A stretch of 64,000 nt of DNA. It comes from Argentina anserina (taxonomy: Eukaryota > Streptophyta > Magnoliopsida > Rosales > Rosaceae). Under the pieces are notes generated by a model that was not told the DNA's origin, ran no database searches, and saw nothing but the letters and a program-made list of their open reading frames with translations. This document shows, piece after piece, positions 24,977-36,199 of this stretch (positions within the stretch are counted from its first letter, which is position 1; each line of letters begins with the position of its first letter). The position numbers and the translations under genes are program-made. The stretch spans positions 28,644,001 through 28,708,000 of the forward strand of contig NC_065876.1 of NCBI RefSeq assembly GCF_933775445.1. Reading direction: 5' to 3'.

Positions 24977-26145
24977 ATGAGCAAGTCTTCTGCAGGTGAA
25001 GGTTCATCCACAAAAGCGAAAGCTGGTCTCTCACAGCCAGCAGAAACTTCATTTAAGCGAAAACGTGGAGTCTTCCAAAAAGAATGTTAGTAACTGCCTT
25101 TATGCTAACCTCTTGATAAAACCATTATCTGCTATTCGAGCATTTTTCATTCAATTTAATTACATATTTGCCTGTTATTTTTTCCTATGGTTTTTGGTTA
25201 AAGCTTTTGTGCATCTTACAGTGCAGCACATGATGTATGGTTTTGGAGATGATCCTAATGTATGTGTCTTCTATGTGGAACAATGAAATTTGTTATTACC
25301 TTGTCATTTGACTTTTTAAATCTACTGACTACTTATCTGTTGCTCTCAGCCTCTTCCGGAGTGTGGCTCTCATGGAAGACATAGTGGTTAAATACTTACA
25401 GATTTAGTAAGTAAACTTGAGCTAGTTGGTATATAGTAGGCTAAATACGGTAAGGTAGGTATTGCTATATCAAACCCAAGTTTGAAACGTTCTGCAGGTA
25501 CATAAAGCCCAAGATAATAGATCAAATAGGGGAAATTTATCAGCGGAGGACTTTCTCTACCTAATCCGCAAGGTATCTTCAGCACCGTATAGATTATAAC
25601 GCATGAGAAATTTGTATGTCACTTGTATTGAAATTGATTTATTTTAATGTCAACTAGTTTGTTAAATATATACAAGGCTCTCTGTTAGAAAAATTCTTAC
25701 TAGAAAAAAGTACTTTAATTGGAATATACCATGCTGTGAGTATCAAATATGAAAATAAAGAGGCAAACAGTACTGGTTAATAGTATGTCTCGTATTAAAT
25801 GTTGGATTACCTGAAGACTTCAGAGTTTGGAGTCTGTTTGACTCAAGTGTTCAAAAACTTTACTATGTTGGTGATCATTAACTGAAAGATAGTCTTTGGT
25901 GATGCTCTTTAGCAGTTGCAATTTGCTATAACACGCTGCCTGTTTTATGTCTGGTAACAATATAACCAGTAAGAAAAAGGTTGACACAACTACTTCATCA
26001 GGATTCTCCAAAACTTAACCGCTGTAAAGAATTGCTGTCTATGAATGAAGAGCTAAAACAAGCAAGCAAGGCTTTTGAGACAGATGAAGAGAACCCTAGG
26101 AACGCTTATGAGGCAGATGATGATAAACTGGGATCAACAGAATAA
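24977..26145 (+). pseudogene. TAF13: TAF13 (TFIID subunit 13) copy with broken third coding exon
   Basis: Five exon segments keep splice signals: 24977-25085, 25222-25259, 25350-25406, 25498-25572 and 26002-26145. The readings fit TAF13: SFKRKRGVFQKE | LQHMMYGFGDDPN | PLPE | VHKAQ..AEDFLYLIRK | DSPKLNRCKELLSMNEEL, the histone-fold subunit that pairs with TAF11 in TFIID. Segment 3 is 57 nt where the family needs 60. By comparison with the expected protein it lost about two bases after PLPE and one base about 40 bp later, so the part between reads out of frame and meets TAA (GGT TAA) inside the exon. All other exons are open. The flanks of segment 3 are normal (CAG before, GTAAGT after). Intron retention points to a decayed gene or duplicate, not a processed copy. 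A sequencing error or an altered splice form cannot be excluded. Confidence 0.8.
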
Positions 26146-26362
26146 CACTAATTGGTTAATATTTTCTTTTGGCTGATTATTTTTCTGTATATTGTATGTT
26201 TTGTTTAGAGAAATCAGGTCTCTATGATGTGCAAAATTAATAATACTTGCACAACTGGGTTTCATCCCTATTGTTGCTGAAATTATGTTGAAAAGAAAAG
26301 ACTTTATATTTTTCACCGATGTTTGAATATTTAGAGAACAAAAGGCAAAATATGATTTTGGA

Positions 26363-27017
26363 TAGGGTTGTAAGTAGGCTCGAGTCGCTCGTGTTGACTC
26401 GTGTTCGGCTCGCTTTTAGTCCGTTTGGCTCAAGTTCGTAAAGTTAAATGAGTCAAGTTTAAGCTTAATATTAAGCCCGATCTTGAAAATGAGCCGAGTT
26501 TGAACAAGTATTTGACTCATTTAACTCGTGAGCTAGCTTGGGCTCGTTTATTAATTAACCTTACTTATTAACTTTTATAATATGTATAAAATATAATTTT
26601 TATATGAGAAATAATATTAAAAATATATATAAGTTCGAAAGAGGTATAAAGCTTCTTTTTAGTATAATTTGTTAAAGAATATAAGAAGTTCAATAACAAG
26701 TTTGATTTGTTATTTTTAGTTTATTACAAATAAAAGAGATTTTGTATGATGTTATGACATTTGATTTTAAATTTTCCTTTCGATTTCTTGATTTAAAATT
26801 TTCATTTTCTTATGATTTAAGCTGACTCATTTTTAGCTCAAGCTCGTTTAATTAAATGAGCTGACTCGAGCTCAACTCAAGTTTTTTTAAGCCAAGTCGA
26901 GCTTGAACATGAAGAATAAAAATCAAATTTTAGCCCGGCTCGAGCTCGATCCAATAAAAATGAGTCAAAATATGAATGCTCTAGTATTCGGCTCGGCTTG
27001 GTTCATTTACACCTCTA
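26363..27017. mobile_element. Non-autonomous hAT element with 8-bp target-site duplication
   Basis: A 655-bp element begins TAGGGTTGTAAGTAGGCTCGAG and ends with the degenerate inverse (TTTACACCTCTA). It is flanked on both sides by the same 8 bp, ATTTTGGA (26355-26362 and 27018-27025), the duplication size of hAT transposons. The interior is rich in GAGCTCGAGC-like subterminal repeats and codes for nothing. Confidence 0.85.
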
Positions 27018-27029
27018 ATTTTGGACCTC

Positions 27030-27860
27030 TTTATCTGAATAGATTTGTTTCTCACTATCACATTCCGTTTTCAAGTCTACAATATATCTCATTTGTATGG
27101 AACTGACTGAAACAAAGGCTAATGTTTCCAAGAAAATAGAAAAAAAAATGCAATTTGTGACTTGCCTTTGACTGTGGAATTCTTAGGCAAGAAAAAAATT
27201 CTTAATGATGTACGTTTTAAAGAAAAAAATTGAGCTACCAGGTGAATGACTGAAGGAGATTTAAGGGACCAATGAAGGTTAAGCAGGGAATTCAATTTAA
27301 CCAATGAAGGTTAATGACTATTTCTCTGTGGTGGTTAATGTAATTAATATTGATGGATTTTGTAAGTGGTAACATCGTCTTGTTATGATGCAGTTTATGA
27401 TAACCTGCACTTAGTTGAACTCAACTCTGATGATTCTGTGTATTGAATATTGATTAACTTTTGTAAGTGGCAAGATGGTCTTATAGAATGCGCAGATGTG
27501 TGAGATGATTATCTGATGTTCTGTTCTTTAGCGTTTATAAGCTTAATTTCCAGAAATTGGTGCTTTAAATTTTATGTTGTTTGACAAAACTGGATTGAAA
27601 TCGTCTCAAGTTGAAGATAAAGAATGAGTACCAAACAAATGGTGAGGACTGGTGACAAAATTTTATGTTGCAATAGAAAAGGGGATATTCAATACATGAA
27701 AATCATACATCTGGAACTACAACAAAAAGATCTTAATAAATTGTACTAATCATCAGTTATCTAATCAAAGAAGCTGCTGAGGGCTTCTTAGTTGCTTTTA
27801 ACTTTTCTGTACTCGCCTCATCATGTTACAAATTTGAACCAACAAAAATGCATCCCTAAT
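27030..27860. other. Spacer and 3' UTR of ERdj3B
   Basis: No supported frame. Includes the likely 3' untranslated part of the minus-strand ERdj3B gene. Confidence 0.5.
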
Positions 27861-30413
27861 CTAACCAAGAACAGATTTGATCTTTGTCTTCTGCTCTTCT
27901 GTTAATGAAGTGGGGAATAGAACCTCAAATGTCACGTATAAGTCTCCTTTCTTTGAGTGGAAGTGCAACGGCATCCCTTCCCCTTTGAATTTTCTGACTT
28001 CCTTTGGCTTTGTAATTTTCTGCGTGGTTAAGGATTTAATGTCAATTACATGGTATAAAAGTATAAAACACACACACTCACAGAGACCCGCACAAACAGC
28101 CTTGATATGTTGAACTTTTAGAAAGTATGTTTAACCTTAGAGCTTATGTCCACCAAATGATCATCAAGGTGTTTAATTGTCTTGTCAAAGCCAACCAATG
28201 CTTGAACCTATATACAAAGAATCAGCTACTTGTGGTTAATGGTACTTATTTGATGCTAAATAACAATAACCAATAGAAATAGGAACATGAAGTTGACACC
28301 AAAATTAGTGGCATCTATGTCATACCAGTGTGATGGTGATGGTTGTATGCAAGTCATTGCCTTCCCTTCTGAATCGGTCATGAGGTGCGGTGCGAATCCG
28401 AAACTGTAGGAACAGTGGTATTTTATTGTTAAAATGTGGCTCACGGATACTAAACCTTAAAAAAAAAAAAAACAAGGTGGCAAGGTCAAAGCACTAACTT
28501 TTAAATCTCCAGGTTCTCCATCAATAATGGGTTCACCATCCTCATAGAAAACCACCTCCTGCAACAAATATTAAGAAAATAAAGTTGCTATGCATACATT
28601 TCACTGATTTCAGTAATTGTGGAATACTCTTCACTCTAAAATTAGGCATCTGCAGAATCAGATAACCAACATGTACATGAAACAGAACCAAATATATGGA
28701 AACATGGGATTTAATTTCTATAAATGCAAAAGGAAGAGTATCCATTGTTAATTGATATACCAAATCTTGGCAAAAGAACATGAAGCTGAAAGCTTACTTG
28801 TCCATCTTGCATCCCTTTCTCAATATCAACAGTGATGAAATAACCCTCTCTCTCATATTTAACATTGTTACATTGTTCGCAGACCTGAGAGCACATATTA
28901 GAGTATATATTAAGGAATATATTATATTAGCACAACGGTAAAAGTGATTGATAGGGTACACAGAATATAAATAATTATTCGATGCAGAAGAGGTGTGCTT
29001 GCTTGAGGAAACAGAGAGAATTTTTTTTTTAACAAATCGACAACTCTCACTGGCAAAAATGGAAGAACCACTTCTCTTCAAACCATTTTTTAACACATGG
29101 TGACAGAAGATATGATGTTCCTGCACATACCTGTTCTGTCATCTGCTGGAACATTCCTGGCCCAATTTGCCTGTGATAGACCTCATTTCTACAGTTACAA
29201 CGTCTCTTTCCAGGTGCTGGCTTTATAACGTTCTTCTCCCTCCAAACCTGACAAACCACACACGAAGTCATGATTAGATTAATACAGTACACCATTGGCA
29301 ATCTTACCTCCGCCTTTCTAGTAATAAGAATAGAAGAAAAAGACACATAGCAACAAGAACCACCCCCTGCACACACACAGATTTCATGCTCTAATGGAAA
29401 GCAGCAAACAATACTGTGTACAGACAAGAATAATAGGTATTGTCATTTAGAGGCTAAAATTAGTTTGTGGCTCATGATTTGGACTTCGAATGCGAACTTA
29501 CAGCATGTGAAATTTTTTCTAAATTGTAGGTGAATGATTTCATGTCACATCGAATTATAATTGACAATGCTTAGTAAGACATTTGGAAAGCCATGCGATT
29601 GAGAAGCTCCATAAGCAGAGAAGACAGTTACCTTCAACGAACCGCCCATATAGATGTCTTCCAACGTTGCATCCAATTCGATGACCACATCGTCGCCCTT
29701 GACAATTTTATCTTCCTCTTCAGCAGAGCGTCCACCACCAAAGAAACTAGGAAAAAAAATCACATAATGTGTAAGCTAAATCAAATCATGCCTCAGTTTA
29801 AGGGTACTATTTGTACCGATTGTCAGCAAAGAATTTATATATTTTACTACTGTTAGTTCCAATTGCTGCTAACATATGAGCAATAATATGAGCTAATAAG
29901 CAGAAAAGCAAAGTAAAATGAGGTGCTAAGAAAAAGAGAGTAATGCAGTAAAGAAGAGGAATCATACTCGGCGAAGATGTCATTGATGTTCATGCCCATT
30001 CCACCACCACCTCTTCCTCCACTGGCAGCATGCTGTTTGAGACCGTCTTCTCCATACCTGTCGTAAATGCTCCTCTTCTCGCTATCCGAAAGCACCTCGT
30101 ACGCTACGAAGCACAATCAACGAATAAAACAATGAGGAATAAACAACTGAAACATGAAGATTGCATTGGTCGAGGTGGTACCATTGTTAATGTCAGCGAA
30201 TCGCTGATTGGCCTCGTCATTTCCCTGGTTCTTATCGGGATGGTACTTCAAGGCAAGCTTCCGGTAAGCCCTCTTGATCTGCTCATCGGAGGCTCCCTTG
30301 GGCACTTGTAGTATCTCGTAGTAGCTCTTCCCTGCCGCAATTGCCGTGTAAAGAGCGCTCAACACAAACAGAAGCAACACCTTCCTCCTCTGCTTCGCCA
30401 TTCCCATTCCCAT
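27861..30413 (-). CDS. ERDJ3B: ER-lumenal DnaJ co-chaperone ERdj3B
   Basis: Nine coding exons: 30182-30413, 29968-30103, 29632-29746, 29131-29247, 28798-28884, 28499-28558, 28326-28403, 28136-28207 and 27861-28019, total 1056 nt, 351 residues, close to the 346 of Arabidopsis ERdj3B (At3g62600, from memory). A signal peptide (about residues 10-27, [16 protein letters not shown]) is followed by a J domain with intact HPD (KYHPDKNQ), a Gly-rich linker ([11 protein letters not shown]) and the two beta-sandwich substrate-binding domains. These carry CNC and CEQC cysteine pairs typical of type ERdj3 and end [10 protein letters not shown]...VTFEVLFP. ERdj3B works with BiP and SDF2 in the ER lumen in quality control, including of immune receptors. 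The first of three in-frame ATGs (MGMGMAK) is taken as start. It is divergent from the mitochondrial L6 gene. Confidence 0.95.
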
Positions 30414-30665
30414 TCCACAATTTCGATTTCGATTTGATTCAAATCAAATCAAATCCAAATCCTTCGATCTCCCCTCTTAAACTCTCTAACCCTCTCAAAT
30501 TGGTTGGTTGATTGATTTATCAAATCACGAGAGAGAGAGAGGAGTTTGAGTTCGTTATGGGTTTCACGACTGACTGACTCTCACTTTGTCAATCTCCCCT
30601 TCTCAGCTTTCGAAACGTGTTTTCCTCCTAACTAGCCAATCACCGCAAGCCTGTGGTTATTCCAT

Positions 30666-30684
30666 CCAATGGTCGTCCGCCACG
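30666..30684. promoter_or_regulatory. ER stress response element (ERSE)
   Basis: CCAATGGTCGTCCGCCACG matches the ERSE consensus CCAAT-N9-CCACG exactly, including the nine-base spacer. It lies 253 bp upstream of the ERdj3B start codon. In plants this site is bound by NF-Y together with bZIP28/bZIP60 during the unfolded protein response, which fits an ER chaperone gene. Orientation is reversed relative to ERdj3B, and ERSEs can act either way. Regulation is inferred. Confidence 0.75.
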
Positions 30685-30762
30685 TCTTTTCCGCTTTTTA
30701 TTATGCGTTTTCCTGGAACCGGACTTGAGGCAGTGACGAGACTTTGGCTGTAGGGTCAATAT

Positions 30763-30873
30763 TGGGCCGGGTTTAACCAGGTTCAGGTTGGCTTTCCTAG
30801 TCGGGTGTCCTTAGACTTTAGTTCAAATGCAGCTCCCATATTAACACCCAACTGAACCCAGCTAAAACCCTAG
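30763..30873 (+). promoter_or_regulatory. Site II and telo-box motifs of the mitochondrial L6 promoter
   Basis: TGGGCC (site II, 30763-30768) and AAAACCCTAG (telo-box, 30864-30873) lie 200-310 bp before the L6 start. The pair is characteristic of plant ribosomal-protein and mitochondrial-component genes (TCP-factor targets). An intron in the 5' leader between about 30930 and 31076 is likely. Confidence 0.55.
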
Positions 30874-31076
30874 ACTTCCGACTGCCGGAACGACAACGAC
30901 GGTGATTGCAGGTTCAACACTTGCATACAGGTATATTTCATGGAGGAATTCCAATTGTTGTGAGCATTGTGTACATTTCCTACTCTCTGAAAAGTGAAAA
31001 CCATGGGCTTAATTTGATTCAGATCAAATGCTATATATGTAACTCATAGTAATTGACTCGCTGTGTTTCTTTATAG

Positions 31077-31382
31077 ATGGAAACTCAATTCTCTCGGTGT
31101 CTAAAGGTCGTGGGAGTGGGATACAAAGCAAGAGCAGAAGCTCAGGGGAGGCTGTTGTTTCTGAAATTAGGGCACAGCCATGAGGTACTCGCAATTCCTC
31201 CTGCTGTTCGTGTATTCTACTTCAAGAACAATGTGATGTGCTGCACCGGAATTGATAAGAATAGGGTGCACCAGTTTGATGCTGCCGTCCGCAGTTGTAA
31301 GCCGCCTGAAGTTTACAAAGGCAAAGGCATTTTGTACATTGATGAAGTTATCAAGAGGAAACAAGGAAACAAGTCCAAGTAG
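31077..31382 (+). CDS. Mitochondrial large-subunit ribosomal protein L6 (nuclear-encoded)
   Basis: A single-exon frame of 101 residues starting METQFSRCLKVVGVGYKARA. It matches the second half of bacterial-type L6/uL6, in the short form plants use in mitochondria: VGVGYKARAEAQGRLLFLKLG, a core with HEV...PPAVRVF, then the GIDKNRVHQFDAAVRSCKPPEVYKGKGI motif that contacts 23S rRNA, and a basic tail (KRKQGNKSK). The protein would be part of the mitoribosome large subunit. No cleavable presequence is obvious. The Arabidopsis counterpart At2g18400 is adjacent to TITAN5, as here (from memory). The upstream region has site II and telo-box motifs and is shared with ERdj3B. Confidence 0.93.
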   Translation: METQFSRCLKVVGVGYKARAEAQGRLLFLKLGHSHEVLAIPPAVRVFYFKNNVMCCTGIDKNRVHQFDAAVRSCKPPEVYKGKGILYIDEVIKRKQGNKSK

Positions 31383-32460
31383 CAAACTAGTTCCCTGCTA
31401 TCTTTGATACTCACATTTTCCTCCACTGCTTCACATGTTGCGACTATATAAGCATCATTTTTTCTCTTCCCCCAAAATCTGCTTCAGCTGTGTTTCATTT
31501 TAATCAACTGGCATGGGAGGAGGATGTTGTTCTAGAGGATTTAGCTCCTAATTTGCATGTTACGTACTTTAAATGAACAAGCATTGAGATTTTTTGCCCG
31601 TCTCAAGTCTTGAACTTTATCATGTTGCCATTGAACAGGCCAAAGTCAATAATAATGAGAGTTTTCTGTATTGTATCCCTTTACCATAAGTCCGTAATCC
31701 CAATCTATATGAATCCATTCCATTACGTGTTTTACATGTTAAATGCAATTCGAATTCTGATTGCAGCAGATAAGATTTTTTTTTAATTAGAGATCAATTT
31801 GTTCCAGAACATAAAGTCCCACTTAAGTTCTTCAGCATCAGTAACCGATTGCATATTCTTCTTTTGTTTCAAGATTCTCCAGGGTGATTCCCAGTGCAAG
31901 AGCCATCGTATCTGTGTACCTTCATTCCTTCTTTTCCTTTTTTTTGTGACTACTCTCAGTGCGTTATTTGCCGTCTTCGTTTATAAAAAATGGGGATCAC
32001 ATGATTCCAAAGTCTAATATCATGTCAAGTAACTTGATTATCCCTATGCTCTGCGCCCATATCAGTAGGAAATCCCGGCTACTTTTCCATAAGCTGTTTC
32101 TTCCGAAAGCTTATCAAATGATATCACTCGCTTCTCCAACCCTTGCAGGTTAACTTCAACAGGGACCAGCAGTAAGAAACATTGAGTTCATTGATAAATA
32201 AATTCAGATACCTGCCCATTCATCTCCAACACAAGTAGGGGTGTGTCGATAGGTCCCACAGTTTTAATGTGGAATCATTAGCAAACCATACAAAACTTTT
32301 GCATTTTTCAGATTACATATCAGAAGCATACCGAGAACATTAAGATAGAGACAACCACTTCACAATCAGGTGAGGCCAAAACTAAGGCAGCAAGAAGTTT
32401 AAGATGTGAAGGTCGCATTGCCAAAAGAATCCAGTAAACACAATGACTCATTATCTGTAA

Positions 32461-32506
<46 letters not shown>

Positions 32507-32630
32507 CATACACACCCGTCTTCAACACAAACTGCAAACTCCAGTCAACTGCATATATACTTGGAAGATTCTCTAGTGTTAACTAGAAAATGACTCAAAG
32601 TCACTGAATGCAGAATTACTGAAACAGGCA
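31383..32630. other. Spacer between convergent L6 and TTN5 genes
   Basis: Contains the 3' UTRs of both genes and an (AC)n microsatellite (about 32464-32504). No supported frame. Confidence 0.6.
32464..32504. repeat. (AC)n microsatellite
   Basis: About 20 CA dinucleotides, with TA/CA-rich flanks. Confidence 0.9.
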
Positions 32631-33862
32631 TTAGTCAAGCACATAGATCCGGGAGGCAATGTCTTGGACCAACCAATCAAATCCCTCAAGCAGTCCCTCA
32701 CCCGTGTACGCACTGCAGCCAACAATATTCCAGTGTCGAGTTTTATCCATAGCCTGCAAGTTCAAAACCTAGGCAGGTAAAATAGAAACTATATTAGATA
32801 CTAATGATAGAAAGAGGAAAAATTCACACTGAAAATAGAGATTGGTTCCATCCAGATCAATGAAACCATAGTGCTACATAAAAACTCCATAGAGAAGATG
32901 TGTGACCATATTGCAATATTTTCATTAACAGTAAGTACAACAATGTAAAGAACAGGGGCAGAAAAGAATGAAGCTTTTACTGAGTGGCCGATAAACAAGG
33001 CAAAAGCCAACAAGCATTATAACAAATTCAATCAATTAACAATACAAGATGGCCTAAGAGGCTAAGACCTTACCTTGGCAATATCTTCTGGAGTAAGGGC
33101 ACCCTTTATGTCCTGCTTATTTGCTAGTATCAGCAAGGACGATCCCGATAGCCTCTGTCATATGAACAAAGCAAGTCAGCATCTTGGAGCAATTTATGAT
33201 GTGTAAACAGTTTGAACAGAAACCCCCTACACAATATACACATATATGAGACATCGGTGAACTCATGAAAAACATTACTAGAATGATAAAAGAGACTGGC
33301 TACAATGTAAAGAAAATGGGCGAAAATCCACAATGCAGTTACCTCTTCCTTCAAAAGATTATCAAGCTCCATTTTGCAGTCATCTAATCGTCTAAGATCC
33401 GAACTGTCAACTACCCAAACGAGACCATCAGTTTGTTCGAAATAGTTTCTCCAATAAGATCGTATAGTTTTTTGACCCCCCACATCCCATATGTTAAGTG
33501 TATACCTGTGAAAATCAAACAAACAGCATTCCAATTATCTTACTCTCATTGTTATTGTAGTTGTCGGCATAAAAGATGCAAGATATAGTTACTTCTGGTA
33601 AGTGAGGGTCTTAATATTGAAGCCGAGAGTGGGACTGACGACGCTGGTGTCCTCCCCATTAATCCTCAACACAATCGTAGTTTTTCCGGAATTGTCAAGC
33701 CCTCTGCATCATCAACAACAACAGCAACAACAAAAAATCAAATAAATGAGACGCCCATTTGAAATTGAATTCGCTCAATAAACAAGGTATGACTTACACC
33801 ATGAGTATACGTATTTCTTTCTCCTTCCTTTTGATTTTTCGAATAATGCTGAGAAGACCCAT
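32631..33862 (-). CDS. TTN5: ARF-like small GTPase ARL2 (TITAN5)
   Basis: Five exons: 33798-33862, 33593-33703, 33343-33505, 33074-33154 and 32631-32768, giving 185 residues, the length I recall for Arabidopsis TITAN5/HALLIMASCH (At2g18390). All G motifs are intact: GLDNSGKT (P-loop), the switch threonine in [19 protein letters not shown] and [11 protein letters not shown]2 with tubulin cofactors governs tubulin folding and microtubules; Arabidopsis ttn5 mutants have giant endosperm nuclei and arrest as embryos. For exon 5 the acceptor giving [10 protein letters not shown] was chosen; another AG 15 bp downstream would drop VLNLQ. Gly2 is present, but ARL2 is not usually myristoylated. Promoter motifs (TGGGCC) are seen near 33975. 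Confidence 0.96.
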
Positions 33863-34089
33863 TTCAGATCGAGCTTCAGAATACCAGTTCTGACTTTGAC
33901 GGAGACGAAGATGCAGTTTTACACTCGTGAGGCCGCTGTAGAAAGTAGAAACAACACCACAATTTCGGGTTTTGGGCCGGAACATCCAAGCATAGAGGGC
34001 CACGATCCAACGTAGCCCGTTTCAGTTTAAATCTTAGTTGGCCCGCCACTGCTCAGTACTTTCCTTCTTAAACTAGGAACGGTTTTTAC

Positions 34090-34598
34090 TAGGGGTGGGC
34101 ATAAAAAACGGAAATTCCGATCTCGTCCCGATCCCGTTCCGTTTCATAATAGTGGGATGGGACGTGGGATGAATAATTTTTATCCCATTTCCTCCCGTCT
34201 CGTCCCACCTTTAATAAAAAGTTAAAAATTCGTATATATTTGTATCAAAATGAAACTAATTTATGTTCTTAATAACTCCAAAATTATATCAACTCAAATA
34301 ATAATGGTAAATTATAATATTTTGAACATAATATGCATTTTTTGTTAAAATTTCATTATTAAATGTTACTTTGTTAATGAAAAAGTAAAAATATAGGTTT
34401 TTATTTAACTTCATAGGAAGGTGGGATTTGTCCCGTCCCGTCTCGTCCCGTCCCGTCCCGTCCCAACCGGGATTAATCTCGAGTGGGATGTATTCTTAAA
34501 AACCCTCGTCCCGTCCCGATCCCGTCCCGATTCAAAAGAGTGGGATGAGACGTGGGATGAGCCCCGTCCCATCTCATCCCGTCTCGTACCCACCCCTA
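34090..34598. mobile_element. hAT-type MITE with perfect 8-bp target-site duplication
   Basis: A 509-bp element with inverted ends TAGGGGTGGG and CCCACCCCTA is flanked by GTTTTTAC at 34082-34089 and 34599-34606. Near the ends it has many CCCGTCCC/GGGACGGG units that are partly complementary across the element. No coding capacity. Confidence 0.9.
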
Positions 34599-35062
34599 GT
34601 TTTTACTATAGTTGGGACCGGTATGGTTAGGTTCGGGATTGGCTTATACCGATACCGCTACTGATATTTTATTTGGTTTCATTTCAGTTTAGTTCGAGAT
34701 TGTAAATTTTAAGCATTGATATCGAAACCGAACTCTTACATATCGGTTCGGGATGAGTTCGGTAAAAATCAAGACACATACATATGCACATTTGTATTTG
34801 TTTCCATCTATTTATAGCTTTTAGCTAATGCAATTTAATATTGTAAGTTTATAAAAGTTTAAGTTAATAAATATGCACATAGAATCAATATATTCGGTAC
34901 GAATTATACATATACCGAACTGAAAGTTTATAAACTTTTGGTATTAACTATTAAGTGCGGTATGGGACAAAAAAAATTTACCGATTCATCCTAACCCGTC
35001 GGTATTCCGTACGGGAGGGTTGATTTCCCTACTAATTTTTCAGTACCAACTCTCACCCCTAG
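34599..35062. mobile_element. Second, degenerate hAT-like MITE
   Basis: Directly adjoining the previous element. The right end reads CTCACCCCTA; the interior carries ACCGGTATGG/TCGGTACGG-type subterminal repeats in both orientations (34616-34760, 34890-35030). The left terminus is decayed and no clean duplication was found. Confidence 0.45.
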
Positions 35063-35279
35063 TTTATTAGGTAAAAACAGTCTCCAACAGTGGAGGAAGT
35101 AGAATTCAAAGTTAGGGTAAATTTAAATTTTTTCTTTTGATGGAAGTGATAAGAAAATTTTACTTGTGCCAAATACAATACTAAAATGAATATTCTACTA
35201 TACCTTCATACCCTAATTTACAAATTGGACAACAAAATTGTTGCCATTGTGGTAAATAGAGTGAGTGTTTGGGTAATTT

Positions 35280-35660
35280 GACTAATTTCAGCTCAGTTAG
35301 AGCATCTTTAGCAATGTTAGCCATATTTTAATTAAATTTCAACTAAAATAGCTTAAAAGTCATTTTGGTTTGCCAATTTAAAAATTCATCTACTTCAGTC
35401 TTCTCGATTTTAGCTTCATTTGAATTTAAAATATTCATTACATGCCTAAAAAGTATTTTAAATTTATAATTCTATATAAGTAATGTTTTTATTTTGAGCT
35501 ATCTCGTTAGACAAATTTGTCGAGTGAGATAGCTCAAAGTTAATGATACAGGATAATGAGGGGCAAATTAAATAAGAAAAAAATATAAAGGCAAGGAAAC
35601 ATCGAAAATTAAGAAGAATGATTTGAGGATATGTAATTTGCTCATACGAGTCTTGTAGAT
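35280..35660. repeat. AT-rich MITE-like stretch with strong palindrome
   Basis: Starts GAGCATCTTTAGCAATG, a phrase common at ends of plant MITEs. It contains a palindrome near 35492-35540 with arms TTTGAGCTATCTCGTTAGACA-like and its inverse (…GAGTGAGATAGCTCAAA). The class is not determined. Confidence 0.35.
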
Positions 35661-36199
35661 CTCGTCGTTTCCATTATAGAAATGTATTATGCGTCTCAAA
35701 CGGACATTCTGGCCAAAATCTGGTCAAATCTGATTCAGAAATTAAAATCTGCAATTTCGTATGAACAACTCGAAAAATCCAAAAGATCATCATCTTAAAT
35801 ATTCCAACAGCTAAATCATCTTATGAAAATTAGTGGATGCATCAAACTCTCAATTATAACTTTGCTTTATCTAATGCAGCGGAACTAACTCGTTGTAATC
35901 CAAACAGATTATTTAACAATTTAGAACGGAATCCATAAAACTAGTTTTTCTCAAATTCACGAGAAGTTCTGAAATCCACCAGGATAATTTAGAAAACTCA
36001 TAGGTTTATTGATATCAAAGTTGTCCAAATACAAAGAAGGATGATACTTATATAGGCATCAATAACCTAAACAAAATCAAAGTTATTATCTAACATTGAA
36101 ACCTAAAGAATCCAAATTAAAAAGGAACACAAATAAACATAAATATAGGAGTTCATAATCATATCCTCGAAAGAGATGTGGCCAGTATATTTGGATTAA

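Noticed and set aside
32631..32753. Short form of ARL2 exon 5 as the main model
   Set aside because: It removes five residues present in the family; the acceptor 15 bp upstream gives the usual 185 residues. The short form is kept only as a possible splice variant.
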